A DNA stretch of 64,000 bases from Aestuariibius violaceus (lineage in GTDB: Bacteria; Pseudomonadota; Alphaproteobacteria; Rhodobacterales; Rhodobacteraceae). Positions 7,970-16,989 of this stretch are shown piece after piece; position 1 is the stretch's first letter; every line of letters begins with the position of its first letter. Position numbers and translations under genes: made by a program. The notes beneath the pieces were generated by a model. The model searched no databases. It was not told where the DNA came from and was given only the letters and a program-made list of their open reading frames with translations. The stretch covers positions 248,001-312,000 of the forward strand of contig NZ_JBFONT020000004.1 of the NCBI RefSeq assembly GCF_040779325.2, given 5' to 3'.

Positions 7970-9016
7970 ATGGCAGGTTTCGGAGGCTTCGGGGGGCTCT
8001 TCTCTTCCGACATGGCGATTGATCTGGGTACGGCGAACACGCTCGTCTACGTAAAGGGGCGTGGCGTGATCCTGAGCGAGCCGTCGGTGGTTGCCTATCA
8101 CGTGAAGGATGGGGTGAAGAAAGTGCTCGCCGTGGGGGAGGACGCCAAGCTGATGCTCGGCCGGACCCCCGGCTCGATCGAGGCGATCCGGCCGATGCGC
8201 GAAGGCGTCATCGCCGATTTCGACACCGCCGAGGCGATGATCAAGCACTTCATCCGCAAGGTTCACAAACGCTCTACCTTCTCCAAGCCCAAGATCATCG
8301 TCTGCGTCCCGCACGGCGCGACGCCCGTTGAAAAGCGCGCCATCCGCCAGTCGGTCCTCTCGGCCGGCGCCCGGCGCGCGGGGCTGATCGCCGAACCCAT
8401 CGCGGCGGCCATCGGGGCCGGCATGCCGATCACCGACCCGACCGGCAACATGGTCGTCGATATCGGCGGCGGGACGACCGAGGTCGCCGTCCTGTCGCTG
8501 GGCGACATCGTCTATGCCCGCTCCGTCCGGGTCGGCGGCGACCGCATGGACGAGGCGATCATCTCCTACCTCCGCCGCCAGCAGAACCTGCTGATCGGGG
8601 AATCCACCGCCGAGCGGATCAAGACATCCATCGGCACCGCCCGTATGCCCGACGATGGCCGCGGCGCCTCGATGCAGATCCGGGGTCGCGACCTTCTGAA
8701 CGGCGTGCCGAAGGAAACCGAGATCTCCCAGGCGCAGGTGGCGGAGGCATTGGCCGAACCCGTCCAGCAGATCTGCGAGGCGGTGATGACCGCGCTCGAA
8801 GCCACCCCGCCCGACCTGGCCGCCGATATCGTCGACCGGGGCGTGATGCTGACCGGCGGCGGCGCCCTTCTGGGCGAGCTCGACCTGGCGCTGCGCGAAC
8901 AGACCGGCCTGGCCATCTCGGTCGCGGACGAGTCGCTCAATTGTGTGGCGCTGGGCACTGGCAAGGCGCTAGAGTATGAAAAACAGCTCAGGCACGTGAT
9001 CGATTACGACAGCTGA
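7970..9016 (+). CDS. mreB: Rod shape-determining actin-like protein MreB
   Basis: 348 residues, the usual length. It is an actin-fold ATPase that forms membrane-associated filaments and guides the elongasome that inserts side-wall peptidoglycan. Visible motifs: phosphate-1 loop DLGTANTLVYVKGRG after the short N-terminal stretch, phosphate-2 VVDIGGGTTEVAVLSLG, and the adenosine motif GVMLTGGGALLGELD. It opens the operon mreB-mreC-mreD-mrdA-rodA, the standard cell-elongation set, so a rod-shaped cell is expected. The ATG follows AGGGGCGAAG. Confidence 0.97.
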   Translation: MAGFGGFGGLFSSDMAIDLGTANTLVYVKGRGVILSEPSVVAYHVKDGVKKVLAVGEDAKLMLGRTPGSIEAIRPMREGVIADFDTAEAMIKHFIRKVHKRSTFSKPKIIVCVPHGATPVEKRAIRQSVLSAGARRAGLIAEPIAAAIGAGMPITDPTGNMVVDIGGGTTEVAVLSLGDIVYARSVRVGGDRMDEAIISYLRRQQNLLIGESTAERIKTSIGTARMPDDGRGASMQIRGRDLLNGVPKETEISQAQVAEALAEPVQQICEAVMTALEATPPDLAADIVDRGVMLTGGGALLGELDLALREQTGLAISVADESLNCVALGTGKALEYEKQLRHVIDYDS

Positions 9017-9077
9017 ACGAACACGGGCGCCAGCCCGTTGACGGGCGGCTGGCAAACCGGGGTCAGGAGGCAATCGC

Positions 9078-9977
9078 TTGGCGCGCGACAAAGGCAAGGC
9101 AGAGGAGTTTACCGGCCCGCTCCGGCGGCTCGTCGTCGGCCTGCTGCTGCTTGTCCTGATCGGCACCTTCGTCCTCTGGCGGATCGATAACCCCCGCGTC
9201 GAGCGGCTGCGCGCCGCCATCGTCGACAGCGTCGTGCCGAGCTTCGACTGGGCGCTCGCGCCGGTCCGCACGGTCGCTGACATTACGTCGGACTTCCAGA
9301 GCTACGCCAAGATCTACGAACAAAACCAAGAGCTTCGGAGGGAGCTTCGGCGCATGCAGGCCTGGCGCGAAGCCGCGCTGCAGCTGGAACAGGAAAACGC
9401 CCGCCTTCTCGACCTCAACGACGTGCGGATCGACCCCAAACTGACCTTCGTCACCGGCGTCGTGCTGACCGACAGCGGCTCGCCTTTCCGGCAATCGGTG
9501 CTGCTGAATGTTGGCCGCCAGGACGGGATCCAGGACGGCTGGGCGACGATGGATGGCCTCGGCCTCGTCGGACGTATCTCGGGCGTCGGCGGCCAGACCA
9601 GTCGCGTCATGCTGCTGACCGACACGTCCAGCCGCATCCCGATCACCATCCAGCCCTCGGGGCAGAAAGCCGTTCTCGCGGGCGACAACACGATCGGCCC
9701 GGTGATCGAATTCCTCGAGGATCCAAGCCTCGTACGCCCCGGCGACCGGGTCGTGACCTCGGGTGATGGCGGCGTCTTTCCGGGCGATCTGCTGGTGGGC
9801 TCGGTCAGCCAGGCCACCGACCGACGCCTGCGCGTCCGCCTCGCCGCCGATTACGAACGGCTCGAATTCCTGCGCGTCCTGCGCAGCCGCGAGGCAGAGC
9901 CGATCACCGATCCCGGATCGCTTGTCGCCGAACCGGACGCGGCAGAGCTCGCGGCGGAGGGACCCGCCGATGGCTGA
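9078..9977 (+). CDS. mreC: Rod shape-determining protein MreC
   Basis: 299 residues, starting at a TTG nine bases after a strong aggagg. One N-terminal membrane helix (about residues 18-36, VVGLLLLVLIGTFVLW) is followed by a periplasmic coiled coil (about 70-110, rich in QELRRELRRMQ and LEQENARLLDLN), then the double beta-barrel domain (FVTGVVLTDSGSPFRQSVLLNVG to VTSGDGGVFPGDLLVGSV). It links MreB inside to PBP2/RodA outside. The Ala/Glu-rich C-terminal tail is lineage-specific. It overlaps mreD by 8 bases. Confidence 0.95.
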   Translation: MARDKGKAEEFTGPLRRLVVGLLLLVLIGTFVLWRIDNPRVERLRAAIVDSVVPSFDWALAPVRTVADITSDFQSYAKIYEQNQELRRELRRMQAWREAALQLEQENARLLDLNDVRIDPKLTFVTGVVLTDSGSPFRQSVLLNVGRQDGIQDGWATMDGLGLVGRISGVGGQTSRVMLLTDTSSRIPITIQPSGQKAVLAGDNTIGPVIEFLEDPSLVRPGDRVVTSGDGGVFPGDLLVGSVSQATDRRLRVRLAADYERLEFLRVLRSREAEPITDPGSLVAEPDAAELAAEGPADG

Positions 9978-10509
9978 CAATCCGACGTCGGATATCTGGC
10001 GGCACCATGCGCTGTTCGTGCTGCTGACGCTGGGGATCGTGTTCCTCAGCCTCGTGCCGCTCAACACGGTGCCCCGCAACATCGCACCGCCCGACCTGCT
10101 GCTGGCGCTGACCTTCGCCTGGGTGGCCCGCCGCCCGGATTTCCTGCCGGTCTGGCTGATCGCGCTGGTCTTCTTCCTGACCGATTTCCTCTTCCACCGT
10201 CCGCCCGGCCTCTGGGCGGCGCTGGTCGTCCTCGGCACCGAATTCCTGCGCAATCGCATCCACAACCTGCGCAACATCACCTTCATCGCCGAATGGGCGA
10301 TGGTCGGCGCCGTGCTTCTGGCGATGATGGTCGGCAACCGGCTGGTCCTCGCAGTCACCGCAACGCCGCAGGTCCCGCTCAGCCTGACACTGATCCAGAT
10401 CGGCGCGACGATCCTGATCTATCCGCTTGCCGTTCTCGCCTCGAACACCCTCTTCGGCGTGCGCAAGACCGCCCCGGGCGAAGTCGACGCGCTGGGGCAC
10501 AGGCTATGA
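9970..10509 (+). CDS. mreD: Rod shape-determining membrane protein MreD
   Basis: 179 residues from the ATG that overlaps the mreC end; the open frame extends upstream only inside mreC. About five hydrophobic helices are visible (for example HALFVLLTLGIVFLSLVPL and WLIALVFFLTDFLF). Motifs such as PRNIAPPDLLLALTFAWVARRPDF and LTDFLFHRPPGLWAALVVLGTEFLR are typical of alphaproteobacterial MreD. It is part of the elongasome in the inner membrane. The stop overlaps the mrdA start as ATGA. Confidence 0.93.
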   Translation: MADNPTSDIWRHHALFVLLTLGIVFLSLVPLNTVPRNIAPPDLLLALTFAWVARRPDFLPVWLIALVFFLTDFLFHRPPGLWAALVVLGTEFLRNRIHNLRNITFIAEWAMVGAVLLAMMVGNRLVLAVTATPQVPLSLTLIQIGATILIYPLAVLASNTLFGVRKTAPGEVDALGHRL

Positions 10510-12455
10510 AGCGCGGGCCACAGGAAACCGCCGAAAGCGCGCGGCGCGTCACACGCCGCGCGCTTGTCATGGGCGGTGTGCAGGTGGGCATCATGGGCGT
10601 CCTGGGCTGGCGTCTGCGCCAGATGCAGGTGGAAGAGGCGGAAACCTATCGCCTTCTGGCCGAAGAAAACCGGGTCAATATCCGCCTTCTGGCTCCCGCC
10701 CGCGGCCTGATCTTCGACCGCAACGGCCGTCCGTTGGCCGAGAACGAACAAAACTACCGCATCGTCATGGTCCGCGAGGATGCCGGCGACGTGGGCGAAG
10801 TGCTGGCGCGTCTTACCCGCATCGTGAACATCGATGAAGAGGATCTCGTCCGGGCCATGGATGAGATGAACCGCCGCTCGCCCTTCGTCCCCGTGACCAT
10901 TTCTGACCGCATCCCGTGGGAGGATGTGGCGAAGGTTTCGGTCAACGCCCCCGCCCTGCCCGGCATCTCGGCCGAGGTCGGCTTGTCGCGCAGCTATCCG
11001 CAGGGACCTGACCTCGCCCACGTCGTCGGATATGTCGGCCCCGTTTCAGATTTCGATATGACACGGGGCTACCTCGCCGAAGATGAGGATCCGCTCCTTC
11101 AGATCCCCAAATTTCCCGTCGGCAAGACAGGCGTCGAGGCCCGGCGCGAGCACATGCTGCGCGGCTCCGCCGGATCCCGCCGGATCGAGGTCAACGCGGT
11201 CGGCCGGGTGATGCGTGAACTTGACCGCCAGCCAGGAGACCCCGGTGCCGACCTGCAACTCTCGATCGACGCCAAGCTGCAGAACTACGTCCAGGCCCGT
11301 CTGGCTGGCGAAAGCGCCAGCGCTGTCGTGATGGATTGCGAAACCGGTGATCTGCGCGCTGTGGTCTCTTCCCCCTCTTTCGATCCGAATCTGTTCACCC
11401 GCGGCATCTCGACCACAAGCTGGCGGGCCCTGAACGAAAACAAGTATCGCCCGCTCGCTGCCAAGGCCTGCCAGGGCATTTATCCGCCCGGGTCGACCTT
11501 CAAGATGGTGACCGGCCTCGCCGCGCTCGAAGCTGGCGTGATCGGCCCCGAAGAAACAGTCTACTGCCCCGGCCACACCACCGTCTCGGGCCTGCGCTTC
11601 CACTGCTGGAAGCGCGGCGGCCATGGCAACATGAACTTCCACGAAAGCCTCAAGCAAAGCTGCGACGTCTATTATTATGAGATCGCCCAGCGCGTCGGCA
11701 TCGACAAGATCGCCGAGATGGCGCGCCGCCTTGGTCTGGGTGTCCGCCATGACATCCCGCTCAGCGCGGTCGCCGAAGGCATCGCCCCCGACCGCGCCTG
11801 GAAGCAAGAAACCCGCGGGGAGGTCTGGCGCCGCGGCGACACCGTCAACGCATCCATCGGGCAAGGCTACGTGCTGGCCTCTCCCTTGCAGCTTGCCGTC
11901 ATGACCGCCCGCCTTGCGACGGGCCGCGATGTGAAACCGCGCCTGATCCGTACGATCGATGGCGTCGCCCAGCCCGATGGCGCAGGCGAGGCCTTGGGCC
12001 TTAACGACAACATCCTGCGCCGTGTCCGCCGGTCGATGTTCGATGTCACGAACCATCGCCGCGGCACGGCCTACCGCTCGCGCGCCGTTGCCGAGGGATA
12101 CGAGATCGCGGGAAAGACCGGCACCAGCCAGGTCCGCCGGATCACCGCCGAGGAACGCGCCCGCGGTGTGACCCGCAACGAAGATCTTCCCTGGGAGCGC
12201 CGCGACCACGCGCTCTATGTCTGCTATGCACCGTTCGAAAATCCGCGTTATGCCGTTGCGGTCGTCGTTGAACATGGCGGCGGCGGTTCTCGCGCCGCGG
12301 CCCCCATCGGGCGCGACGTCATCCTGCGCGCCCTCTATGACGGCGAGGTGCCGATAGAGGCCTACCCGGAAGGTGTCCACGCCGAGGTGCAGGAACTGCA
12401 TGACCGCCTGAATCTGCGCAATTTCGACGGGCCGTCTGGCAGCGACCGGGCATGA
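10506..12455 (+). CDS. mrdA: Penicillin-binding protein 2 (elongation transpeptidase)
   Basis: 649 residues. A class B PBP that cross-links side-wall peptidoglycan with RodA as glycosyltransferase. After a basic N-terminus there is one membrane anchor (ALVMGGVQVGIMGVLGW), then the dimerisation domain starting LLAPARGLIFDRNGRPLAENE, then the transpeptidase domain with SxxK STFK at S330, SxN-equivalent SCD at 385-387 and KTG in AGKTGTS at K537. All catalytic elements are intact. It begins within the mreD stop (ATGA) and ends in the rodA start (ATGA), so expression is tightly coupled. The long antisense frame over this gene is a composition artefact. Confidence 0.97.
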   Translation: MKRGPQETAESARRVTRRALVMGGVQVGIMGVLGWRLRQMQVEEAETYRLLAEENRVNIRLLAPARGLIFDRNGRPLAENEQNYRIVMVREDAGDVGEVLARLTRIVNIDEEDLVRAMDEMNRRSPFVPVTISDRIPWEDVAKVSVNAPALPGISAEVGLSRSYPQGPDLAHVVGYVGPVSDFDMTRGYLAEDEDPLLQIPKFPVGKTGVEARREHMLRGSAGSRRIEVNAVGRVMRELDRQPGDPGADLQLSIDAKLQNYVQARLAGESASAVVMDCETGDLRAVVSSPSFDPNLFTRGISTTSWRALNENKYRPLAAKACQGIYPPGSTFKMVTGLAALEAGVIGPEETVYCPGHTTVSGLRFHCWKRGGHGNMNFHESLKQSCDVYYYEIAQRVGIDKIAEMARRLGLGVRHDIPLSAVAEGIAPDRAWKQETRGEVWRRGDTVNASIGQGYVLASPLQLAVMTARLATGRDVKPRLIRTIDGVAQPDGAGEALGLNDNILRRVRRSMFDVTNHRRGTAYRSRAVAEGYEIAGKTGTSQVRRITAEERARGVTRNEDLPWERRDHALYVCYAPFENPRYAVAVVVEHGGGGSRAAAPIGRDVILRALYDGEVPIEAYPEGVHAEVQELHDRLNLRNFDGPSGSDRA

Positions 12456-13591
12456 GCTATCTCGTCTACAACACCGCCTTCGTGCCATCCGGGCCGCGCA
12501 AGCTGCTCTATCTCAACTGGCCGCTCATCCTGCTTCTGATCGCCGTCGCCTGCGCCGGCTTCCTGATGCTCTATTCGGTCGCGGGCGGGTCGATGTATCC
12601 CTGGGCCCGGCCTCAGATCGAACGCTTCATCCTCGGCCTCGTCCTGATGATCTTCGTCGCCATGGTGCCGATCTGGTTCTGGCGGAACATGGCGGTGCTC
12701 GCCTATGCGGGCTCCATCGTCCTTCTGCTCCTCGTGGAGTTCGTCGGCGTCGAACAGAAAGGCGCCCAGCGCTGGATCGACCTTGGGCCGATGAACCTCC
12801 AACCCTCCGAGGTCGCCAAGATCACCATGGTGATGCTGCTGGCCGCCTATTACGACTGGCTGCCGCTCAAGAAGACGTCGCGCCCGTTCTGGGTGCTCCT
12901 GCCGCTGATCCTCATCATGATCCCGGTCCTGCTCGTCGTGCGGCAACCCGATCTCGGCACGTCGCTGCTGCTCCTGATGGGCGGCGGCACGGTCATGTTC
13001 CTCGCGGGCGTCCACTGGGCCTATTTCGGCACCGTCATCGCCGCAGGCGTCGCCAGCATCGCCGCCGTTTTCCAGTCCCGCGGCACGTCCTGGCAGATCC
13101 TGCGCGACTATCAGTACCGCCGGATCGACACCTTCCTCGACCCGGCCAACGACCCGCTCGGCACGGGCTATCACATCACCCAGGCCAAGATCGCGCTGGG
13201 CTCCGGCGGGGTGACGGGGCGTGGCTTCATGCAGGGCACCCAATCGCGCCTGAACTTCCTGCCCGAGAAACACACCGACTTCATCTTCACCACGCTGGCG
13301 GAAGAGTTCGGCTTCCTCGGCGCGTCCTTCCTGCTGATCCTCTACGCGCTGATCATCCTCTTCTGTATCGCCAGCGCGATCACCAACAAGGACCGCTTTG
13401 CCTCACTTCTGACAATGGGCATCGCGATGACCTTCTTCCTGTTCTTCGCGGTCAACATGGCGATGGTGATGGGCCTCGCGCCCGTTGTCGGAGTTCCCCT
13501 GCCACTCGTCAGCTATGGCGGCTCGGCGATGCTGGTTCTGATGATCGCCTTCGGGCTGGTGCAAAGCGCCCATGTCCACAAGCCCCGTTAA
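12452..13591 (+). CDS. rodA: Rod shape-determining SEDS glycosyltransferase RodA
   Basis: 379 residues with about ten membrane helices. RodA polymerises lipid II during elongation in the inner membrane. SEDS signatures are visible: GAQRWIDLGPMNLQPSEVAKI, VVRQPDLGTSLLLLMGG (with the conserved Asp), LGTGYHITQAKIALGSGGVTGRGFMQGTQ, LPEKHTDFIFTTLAEEFGF and the C-terminal PVVGVPLPLVSYGGSAML. It is the fifth gene of the mre operon, overlapping mrdA at ATGA and the following dehydrogenase by 20 bases. Confidence 0.97.
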   Translation: MSYLVYNTAFVPSGPRKLLYLNWPLILLLIAVACAGFLMLYSVAGGSMYPWARPQIERFILGLVLMIFVAMVPIWFWRNMAVLAYAGSIVLLLLVEFVGVEQKGAQRWIDLGPMNLQPSEVAKITMVMLLAAYYDWLPLKKTSRPFWVLLPLILIMIPVLLVVRQPDLGTSLLLLMGGGTVMFLAGVHWAYFGTVIAAGVASIAAVFQSRGTSWQILRDYQYRRIDTFLDPANDPLGTGYHITQAKIALGSGGVTGRGFMQGTQSRLNFLPEKHTDFIFTTLAEEFGFLGASFLLILYALIILFCIASAITNKDRFASLLTMGIAMTFFLFFAVNMAMVMGLAPVVGVPLPLVSYGGSAMLVLMIAFGLVQSAHVHKPR

Positions 13592-14510
13592 GGCTCTCTT
13601 CGCCGCAAAGCCCGAACGATGGACGGCATGGGAGGCGCCGCTCAGGCGCGCTTTCGACGAGGCAGGGCTGACTGTCGATCTCTCCCGCGATCATGCGCCC
13701 GACCAGACCGATTACATCGTCTACGCCCCGAACGGCCCCGTCGCCGACTTCACGCCCTTCACCCGCGCCAAGGCCGTTCTCAGCCTCTGGGCCGGGGTCG
13801 AAGGCATCGTCGGTAATCCGACCCTGACCCAACCGCTCGCCCGGATGGTGGATGAGGGGCTCAGGCAGGGCATGGTCGAATGGGTCACGGGCCACGTCCT
13901 GCGCCACCACCTCGGCATGGACGCCCATATCGTGAACCCGGATCGGACCTGGATCAACGAGCCGCCGCCTCTGGCGCAAAGCCGCACCGTCACGATCCTC
14001 GGCCTGGGCGAGTTGGGCGCGGCCTGTGCCGAGGCGCTGGTGGCCCTCCGCTTCAACGTCTTCGGGTGGAGCCGGTCCCCAAAGGCCCATCCCGGCATCA
14101 CCTGCCTCTCCGGCGCTGGCGGCCTCGACCAGGCGCTCGCGCAGGCCGAGATCCTCGTCCTGCTCCTGCCGCTGACGCCCGCCACCGACACCCTGCTCGA
14201 TGCGGCCCGCCTTGCCCGCCTGCCCAACGGTGCGACGATCCTCAACCCGGGGCGCGGCGCGCTGATCGATGACGACGCGCTCCTCGCCGCCCTCGATCGG
14301 AACATCGCTCACGCGACGCTCGACGTCTTCCGCACCGAGCCGCTGCCGCAGGATCATCCCTTCTGGGCGCATCCCCGCGTGACCGTGACGCCTCACATCG
14401 CCTCCGAAACCCGGCCAGCGACCGCCTCCCGCGTCATTGCCGAAAACATCCGCCGCGGCGAGGCGGGCGAACCGTTCCTCCACCTCGTCGACAGGTCCGC
14501 CGGCTACTGA
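13572..14510 (+). CDS. D-2-hydroxyacid dehydrogenase (glyoxylate/hydroxypyruvate reductase A type)
   Basis: 312 residues, close to GhrA. It likely reduces glyoxylate or hydroxypyruvate with NAD(P)H in the cytoplasm. The Rossmann motif ILGLGELGAACAEAL lies near 140, followed by FNVFGWSRSPK. The catalytic Arg is in LNPGRGALID and the catalytic His in TPHIASETRP; the Glu lies in DVFRTEPLP. The N-terminal segment LSLWAGVEGIVGNPTL is typical of the GhrA subfamily. The first 20 bases overlap rodA, so it is translated from the mre transcript, though a role in cell shape is not expected. It ends two bases from the convergent SseB-like gene. Confidence 0.88.
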   Translation: MSTSPVKALFAAKPERWTAWEAPLRRAFDEAGLTVDLSRDHAPDQTDYIVYAPNGPVADFTPFTRAKAVLSLWAGVEGIVGNPTLTQPLARMVDEGLRQGMVEWVTGHVLRHHLGMDAHIVNPDRTWINEPPPLAQSRTVTILGLGELGAACAEALVALRFNVFGWSRSPKAHPGITCLSGAGGLDQALAQAEILVLLLPLTPATDTLLDAARLARLPNGATILNPGRGALIDDDALLAALDRNIAHATLDVFRTEPLPQDHPFWAHPRVTVTPHIASETRPATASRVIAENIRRGEAGEPFLHLVDRSAGY

Positions 14511-14512
14511 CC

Positions 14513-15268
14513 TCAGCGCAAGATCGGCGGTTTCTCGGGGTCGAGCCCCGGCCCTTTCGGCGCAGCCGTCTCCTCTGGATCGAACCGCACCCCCACCCGC
14601 GCCAAACGCTCCGCCAACGCACTGCCCGCCTCGGCAAACGCGATATCGGCATCGGCCACACCGGCCAGCCGCACGGCTGTCTCGAAAGCGCCCGCCAAGA
14701 CCGGCCGCGCCTCGTCCTCGGCACCGACGGATGCCAGAACATATCCCGCAGTCCCATCCGCTCGCCGCAACGACGCCAGATAGACCTCCCCCGCCGCCGA
14801 TCCGAACGGCGCCACCGCCTGTCCGATCGCATCCAGCAGATCCGCATCCGCGGCTAACGGCGCCTCCAACGCCACGGGGTCCGGCGCATCAGACGGCCCT
14901 TCGCCCATCGCCCCGACGATCCAGCCCAGTTGGTCCGCCGTCACAACGATCTCTCCCGGCGTTCCGAGATTCAGGCAGAGCCCCACCCCCTGTCCCGCCA
15001 GCAGCGCTGCCAGATCACCGCCGGGCAAGGCCGCATAAGGTGCGCCGCCCGCCATATCCGCCAGCCGCGCCTCTCGGTCGAAGGCCAGCGCCATCGGCCC
15101 GCTGCCGGGATCGGTCACGACAGGGCGCACCTGATCCCCCTCCGCCTCTGCCTCCAGCAGCAGGAACAGATCGGTTGCCGACACCCGGCTGAGCAGTCGG
15201 CGCCACGCGGCATCGCTGCCCTCTGCCGCTGCCTGCAGAGCGGCCCGGTCGAGCGGCGTCTCATCCAT
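14513..15268 (-). CDS. SseB-family protein
   Basis: 251 residues, Ala-rich and acidic, without signal peptide or membrane helix. The N-terminal 115 residues (MDETPLDRAALQAAAEGSDAA onwards, with FLLLEAEAEGDQVRPVVTD and VALPGGDLAALLAGQ-like stretch) resemble the SseB domain found in many alphaproteobacterial proteins; the C-terminal part (from VYLASLRRADGTAGYVLASVGAEDE) resembles the SseB C-terminal domain. The name comes from a Salmonella effector region, but a type III system is not implied. Function unknown. It is second in a two-gene unit: its start overlaps the end of the UDG-family gene by 8 bases. Confidence 0.7.
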   Translation of the reverse strand: MDETPLDRAALQAAAEGSDAAWRRLLSRVSATDLFLLLEAEAEGDQVRPVVTDPGSGPMALAFDREARLADMAGGAPYAALPGGDLAALLAGQGVGLCLNLGTPGEIVVTADQLGWIVGAMGEGPSDAPDPVALEAPLAADADLLDAIGQAVAPFGSAAGEVYLASLRRADGTAGYVLASVGAEDEARPVLAGAFETAVRLAGVADADIAFAEAGSALAERLARVGVRFDPEETAAPKGPGLDPEKPPILR

Positions 15269-15857
15269 CCAGAACCTCCTTCACACGGGCGCGCAGCACC
15301 GGCAGCAGCTCCGCCTCGAACCACGGATTGCGCTTCAGCCAGGCGGTATTGCGCCAGGACGGGTGCGGCAAGGGGAAGAGCTTCGGCGCATGGTCCCGCC
15401 AGCCCGCCACCGTTTCGGTCACGCCCGTTTTCGTCCCCAGATGCCACTTCTGGGCATAGCCGCCGATCAGCACGGTCAGCTCGACCCCCTCCAGCGCGCC
15501 GAGGATCGGCTGCCGCCACGTCGCGGCGCAGACCTTGGGCGGCGGCAGGTCGGATCCGGCGGCGTTGTATCCCGGAAAGCAGAACGCCATCGGCACGATC
15601 GCGACCCGCGAACGGTCGTAGAACGTCGCTTCGTCGACCCCCAGCCAATCCCGCAGCCGCTTGCCCGACGCATCCCAGAACGGCGTGTTTGCCTTGTGTA
15701 CCTTCATCCCGGGCGCCTGCGAGGCGATCAGAAGCCGCGCGCCCTGCTGAAACCACACCACCGGATTCGGCCGATGCGCTGTCGCGGTCGCGGCGAAACG
15801 GTCGGCGCAGATCATGCAACCGGCAAGCTCGTTTTTCAGATGTGTCAGGTCGGACAT
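15261..15857 (-). CDS. Uracil-DNA glycosylase superfamily protein
   Basis: 198 residues from the ATG of MSDLTHLKNELAGCMICADRF; the frame is open further upstream but that part is composed of unrelated residues and overlaps the divergent promoter. UDG-fold motifs: a motif-A-like ASQAPGMKVHKANTPFWDASG and motif-B PHPSWRN near the C-terminus (LFPLPHPSWRNTAWLKRNPWF). It lacks the four-cysteine FeS set of family 4 and 5 enzymes, and the usual GEAPG/GEGPG is SQAPG, so uracil excision is not assured. The family also includes proteins of unknown activity. It is transcribed ahead of the SseB-like gene and divergent from the DUF2927 gene. Confidence 0.75.
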   Translation of the reverse strand: MSDLTHLKNELAGCMICADRFAATATAHRPNPVVWFQQGARLLIASQAPGMKVHKANTPFWDASGKRLRDWLGVDEATFYDRSRVAIVPMAFCFPGYNAAGSDLPPPKVCAATWRQPILGALEGVELTVLIGGYAQKWHLGTKTGVTETVAGWRDHAPKLFPLPHPSWRNTAWLKRNPWFEAELLPVLRARVKEVLDG

Positions 15858-16027
15858 GCGCGGGTCATCTAATGCACAACGAGCATGCGTCTCGCAATTC
15901 GAACCCGCCGGCGATGCCAAACGTTTGTGCAACGCATCGCAAACGACGTAGCGGACTTCTTGATCCGGCGGGGGCGTCTGTGCTGTTATCCGTCGGGTTG
16001 GGGCGTTGTTGACGAACAGGGGAAGGC

Positions 16028-16897
16028 ATGAGGACACGACAGTTCTGGCGAGAGGCAACTCTCGCAGCAGGAATAGTTTTGGCCGCGCCGTCCGCTTTCG
16101 CGAACAGCCTCGTCGAATCCTCCCTCCGCAACAGCTCGCTTGGCCAATACTACGCCCACCTCCAGGCCCAGCTTCTCTCTGCCGGACGCCTGCGGACCGA
16201 TGCGCGGCCCTACGACGCGCCCATCACAGCCTCCGGCCTGACGAACAATTTCGCCGAAATCGCCATGCGCCACGAATATGGCGGCTCCGGTGCGAAGCCT
16301 TTAGTCCGGTGGGAGACGCCGGTGGCCTATTCCGTGACCTTCGGCGCCTCGGTCGGCCAGTCCCAGCGGATCTCGGACCATACGGTGATTGCCGAAACCT
16401 TCGCCACCATCGCCCATGCGACCGGCCATCCGGTCCATGCGGCCCGCGGTGCGGCCAATTTCCAGGTCCTCGTCGTCGGCCAAAGCGATCTGCCAGGGGT
16501 CGCAGACCACCTCAAACGGACCGCGCCGGAACTCAGCCGCAGCGATCTGATGGCGATCAAGCGGATGCCGCGCAATCACCTCTGCAAGGTCATCGCGGTC
16601 CCCCATGGCGACCTGCGCCAGGGCTACCGCCGCGTCGTTGCGATCATCCGCGCCGAACACGCCCCCCGCATGCGCGCCTCCTGCATCGCCGAGGAACTCG
16701 CCCAAGGCATGGGCCTGCCCAACGATTGCGAAAGCGCCCGCCCGTCGATCTTCAACGATGATGAAGAATTCGCGGTCCTGACCGACCACGACAAGATGCT
16801 CCTGCGCATCCTCTACAGCGGGCATCTGCGATCCGGTATGCGCCGGAACGAGGTCGTGCCGATCGTCTCGGCCCTGTCCAGCAGGCTCGCCCACTAA
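16028..16897 (+). CDS. Exported DUF2927-domain protein
   Basis: 289 residues. The N-terminus is a signal peptide (TLAAGIVLAAPSAFA, cleavage before NSLVES). The mature part contains the DUF2927 signature: ITASGLTNNFAEIAMRHEYG, VRWETPVAYSVTFGASV, and CIAEELAQGMGLPNDCESARPSIFNDDEEFAVLTDHDKMLLRILY read in parts. The block around EELAQGMGL and DHDKMLLRILY resembles the active region of zinc peptidase-like proteins but has no HExxH, so catalysis is not assigned. It likely acts in the periplasm. The gene is followed by a strong hairpin shared with the opposing small gene. Confidence 0.85.
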   Translation: MRTRQFWREATLAAGIVLAAPSAFANSLVESSLRNSSLGQYYAHLQAQLLSAGRLRTDARPYDAPITASGLTNNFAEIAMRHEYGGSGAKPLVRWETPVAYSVTFGASVGQSQRISDHTVIAETFATIAHATGHPVHAARGAANFQVLVVGQSDLPGVADHLKRTAPELSRSDLMAIKRMPRNHLCKVIAVPHGDLRQGYRRVVAIIRAEHAPRMRASCIAEELAQGMGLPNDCESARPSIFNDDEEFAVLTDHDKMLLRILYSGHLRSGMRRNEVVPIVSALSSRLAH

Positions 16898-16942
16898 AAA
16901 GAGAAGAACCGGTCCGCTGATGTCGCAGCAGAACCGGTTCTT
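16896..16942 (-). terminator. Intrinsic terminator of the small two-repeat protein gene
   Basis: A perfect 10-bp stem, aagaaccggt at 16904-16913 with accggttctt at 16933-16942, is extended inside by a partial second stem. Read on the minus strand it is followed by ctcTTTTTa, a proper U-tract. On the plus strand the same hairpin lies just after the DUF2927 stop and may serve both genes. Confidence 0.8.
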
Positions 16943-16989
16943 GATGTTGCCGGGAGGCGCCATCGGCGCATCCCGGATAATCGTCAACC

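Noticed and set aside
11046..12488. 480-codon minus-strand frame over mrdA
   Set aside because: Composition shadow of the penicillin-binding protein gene.
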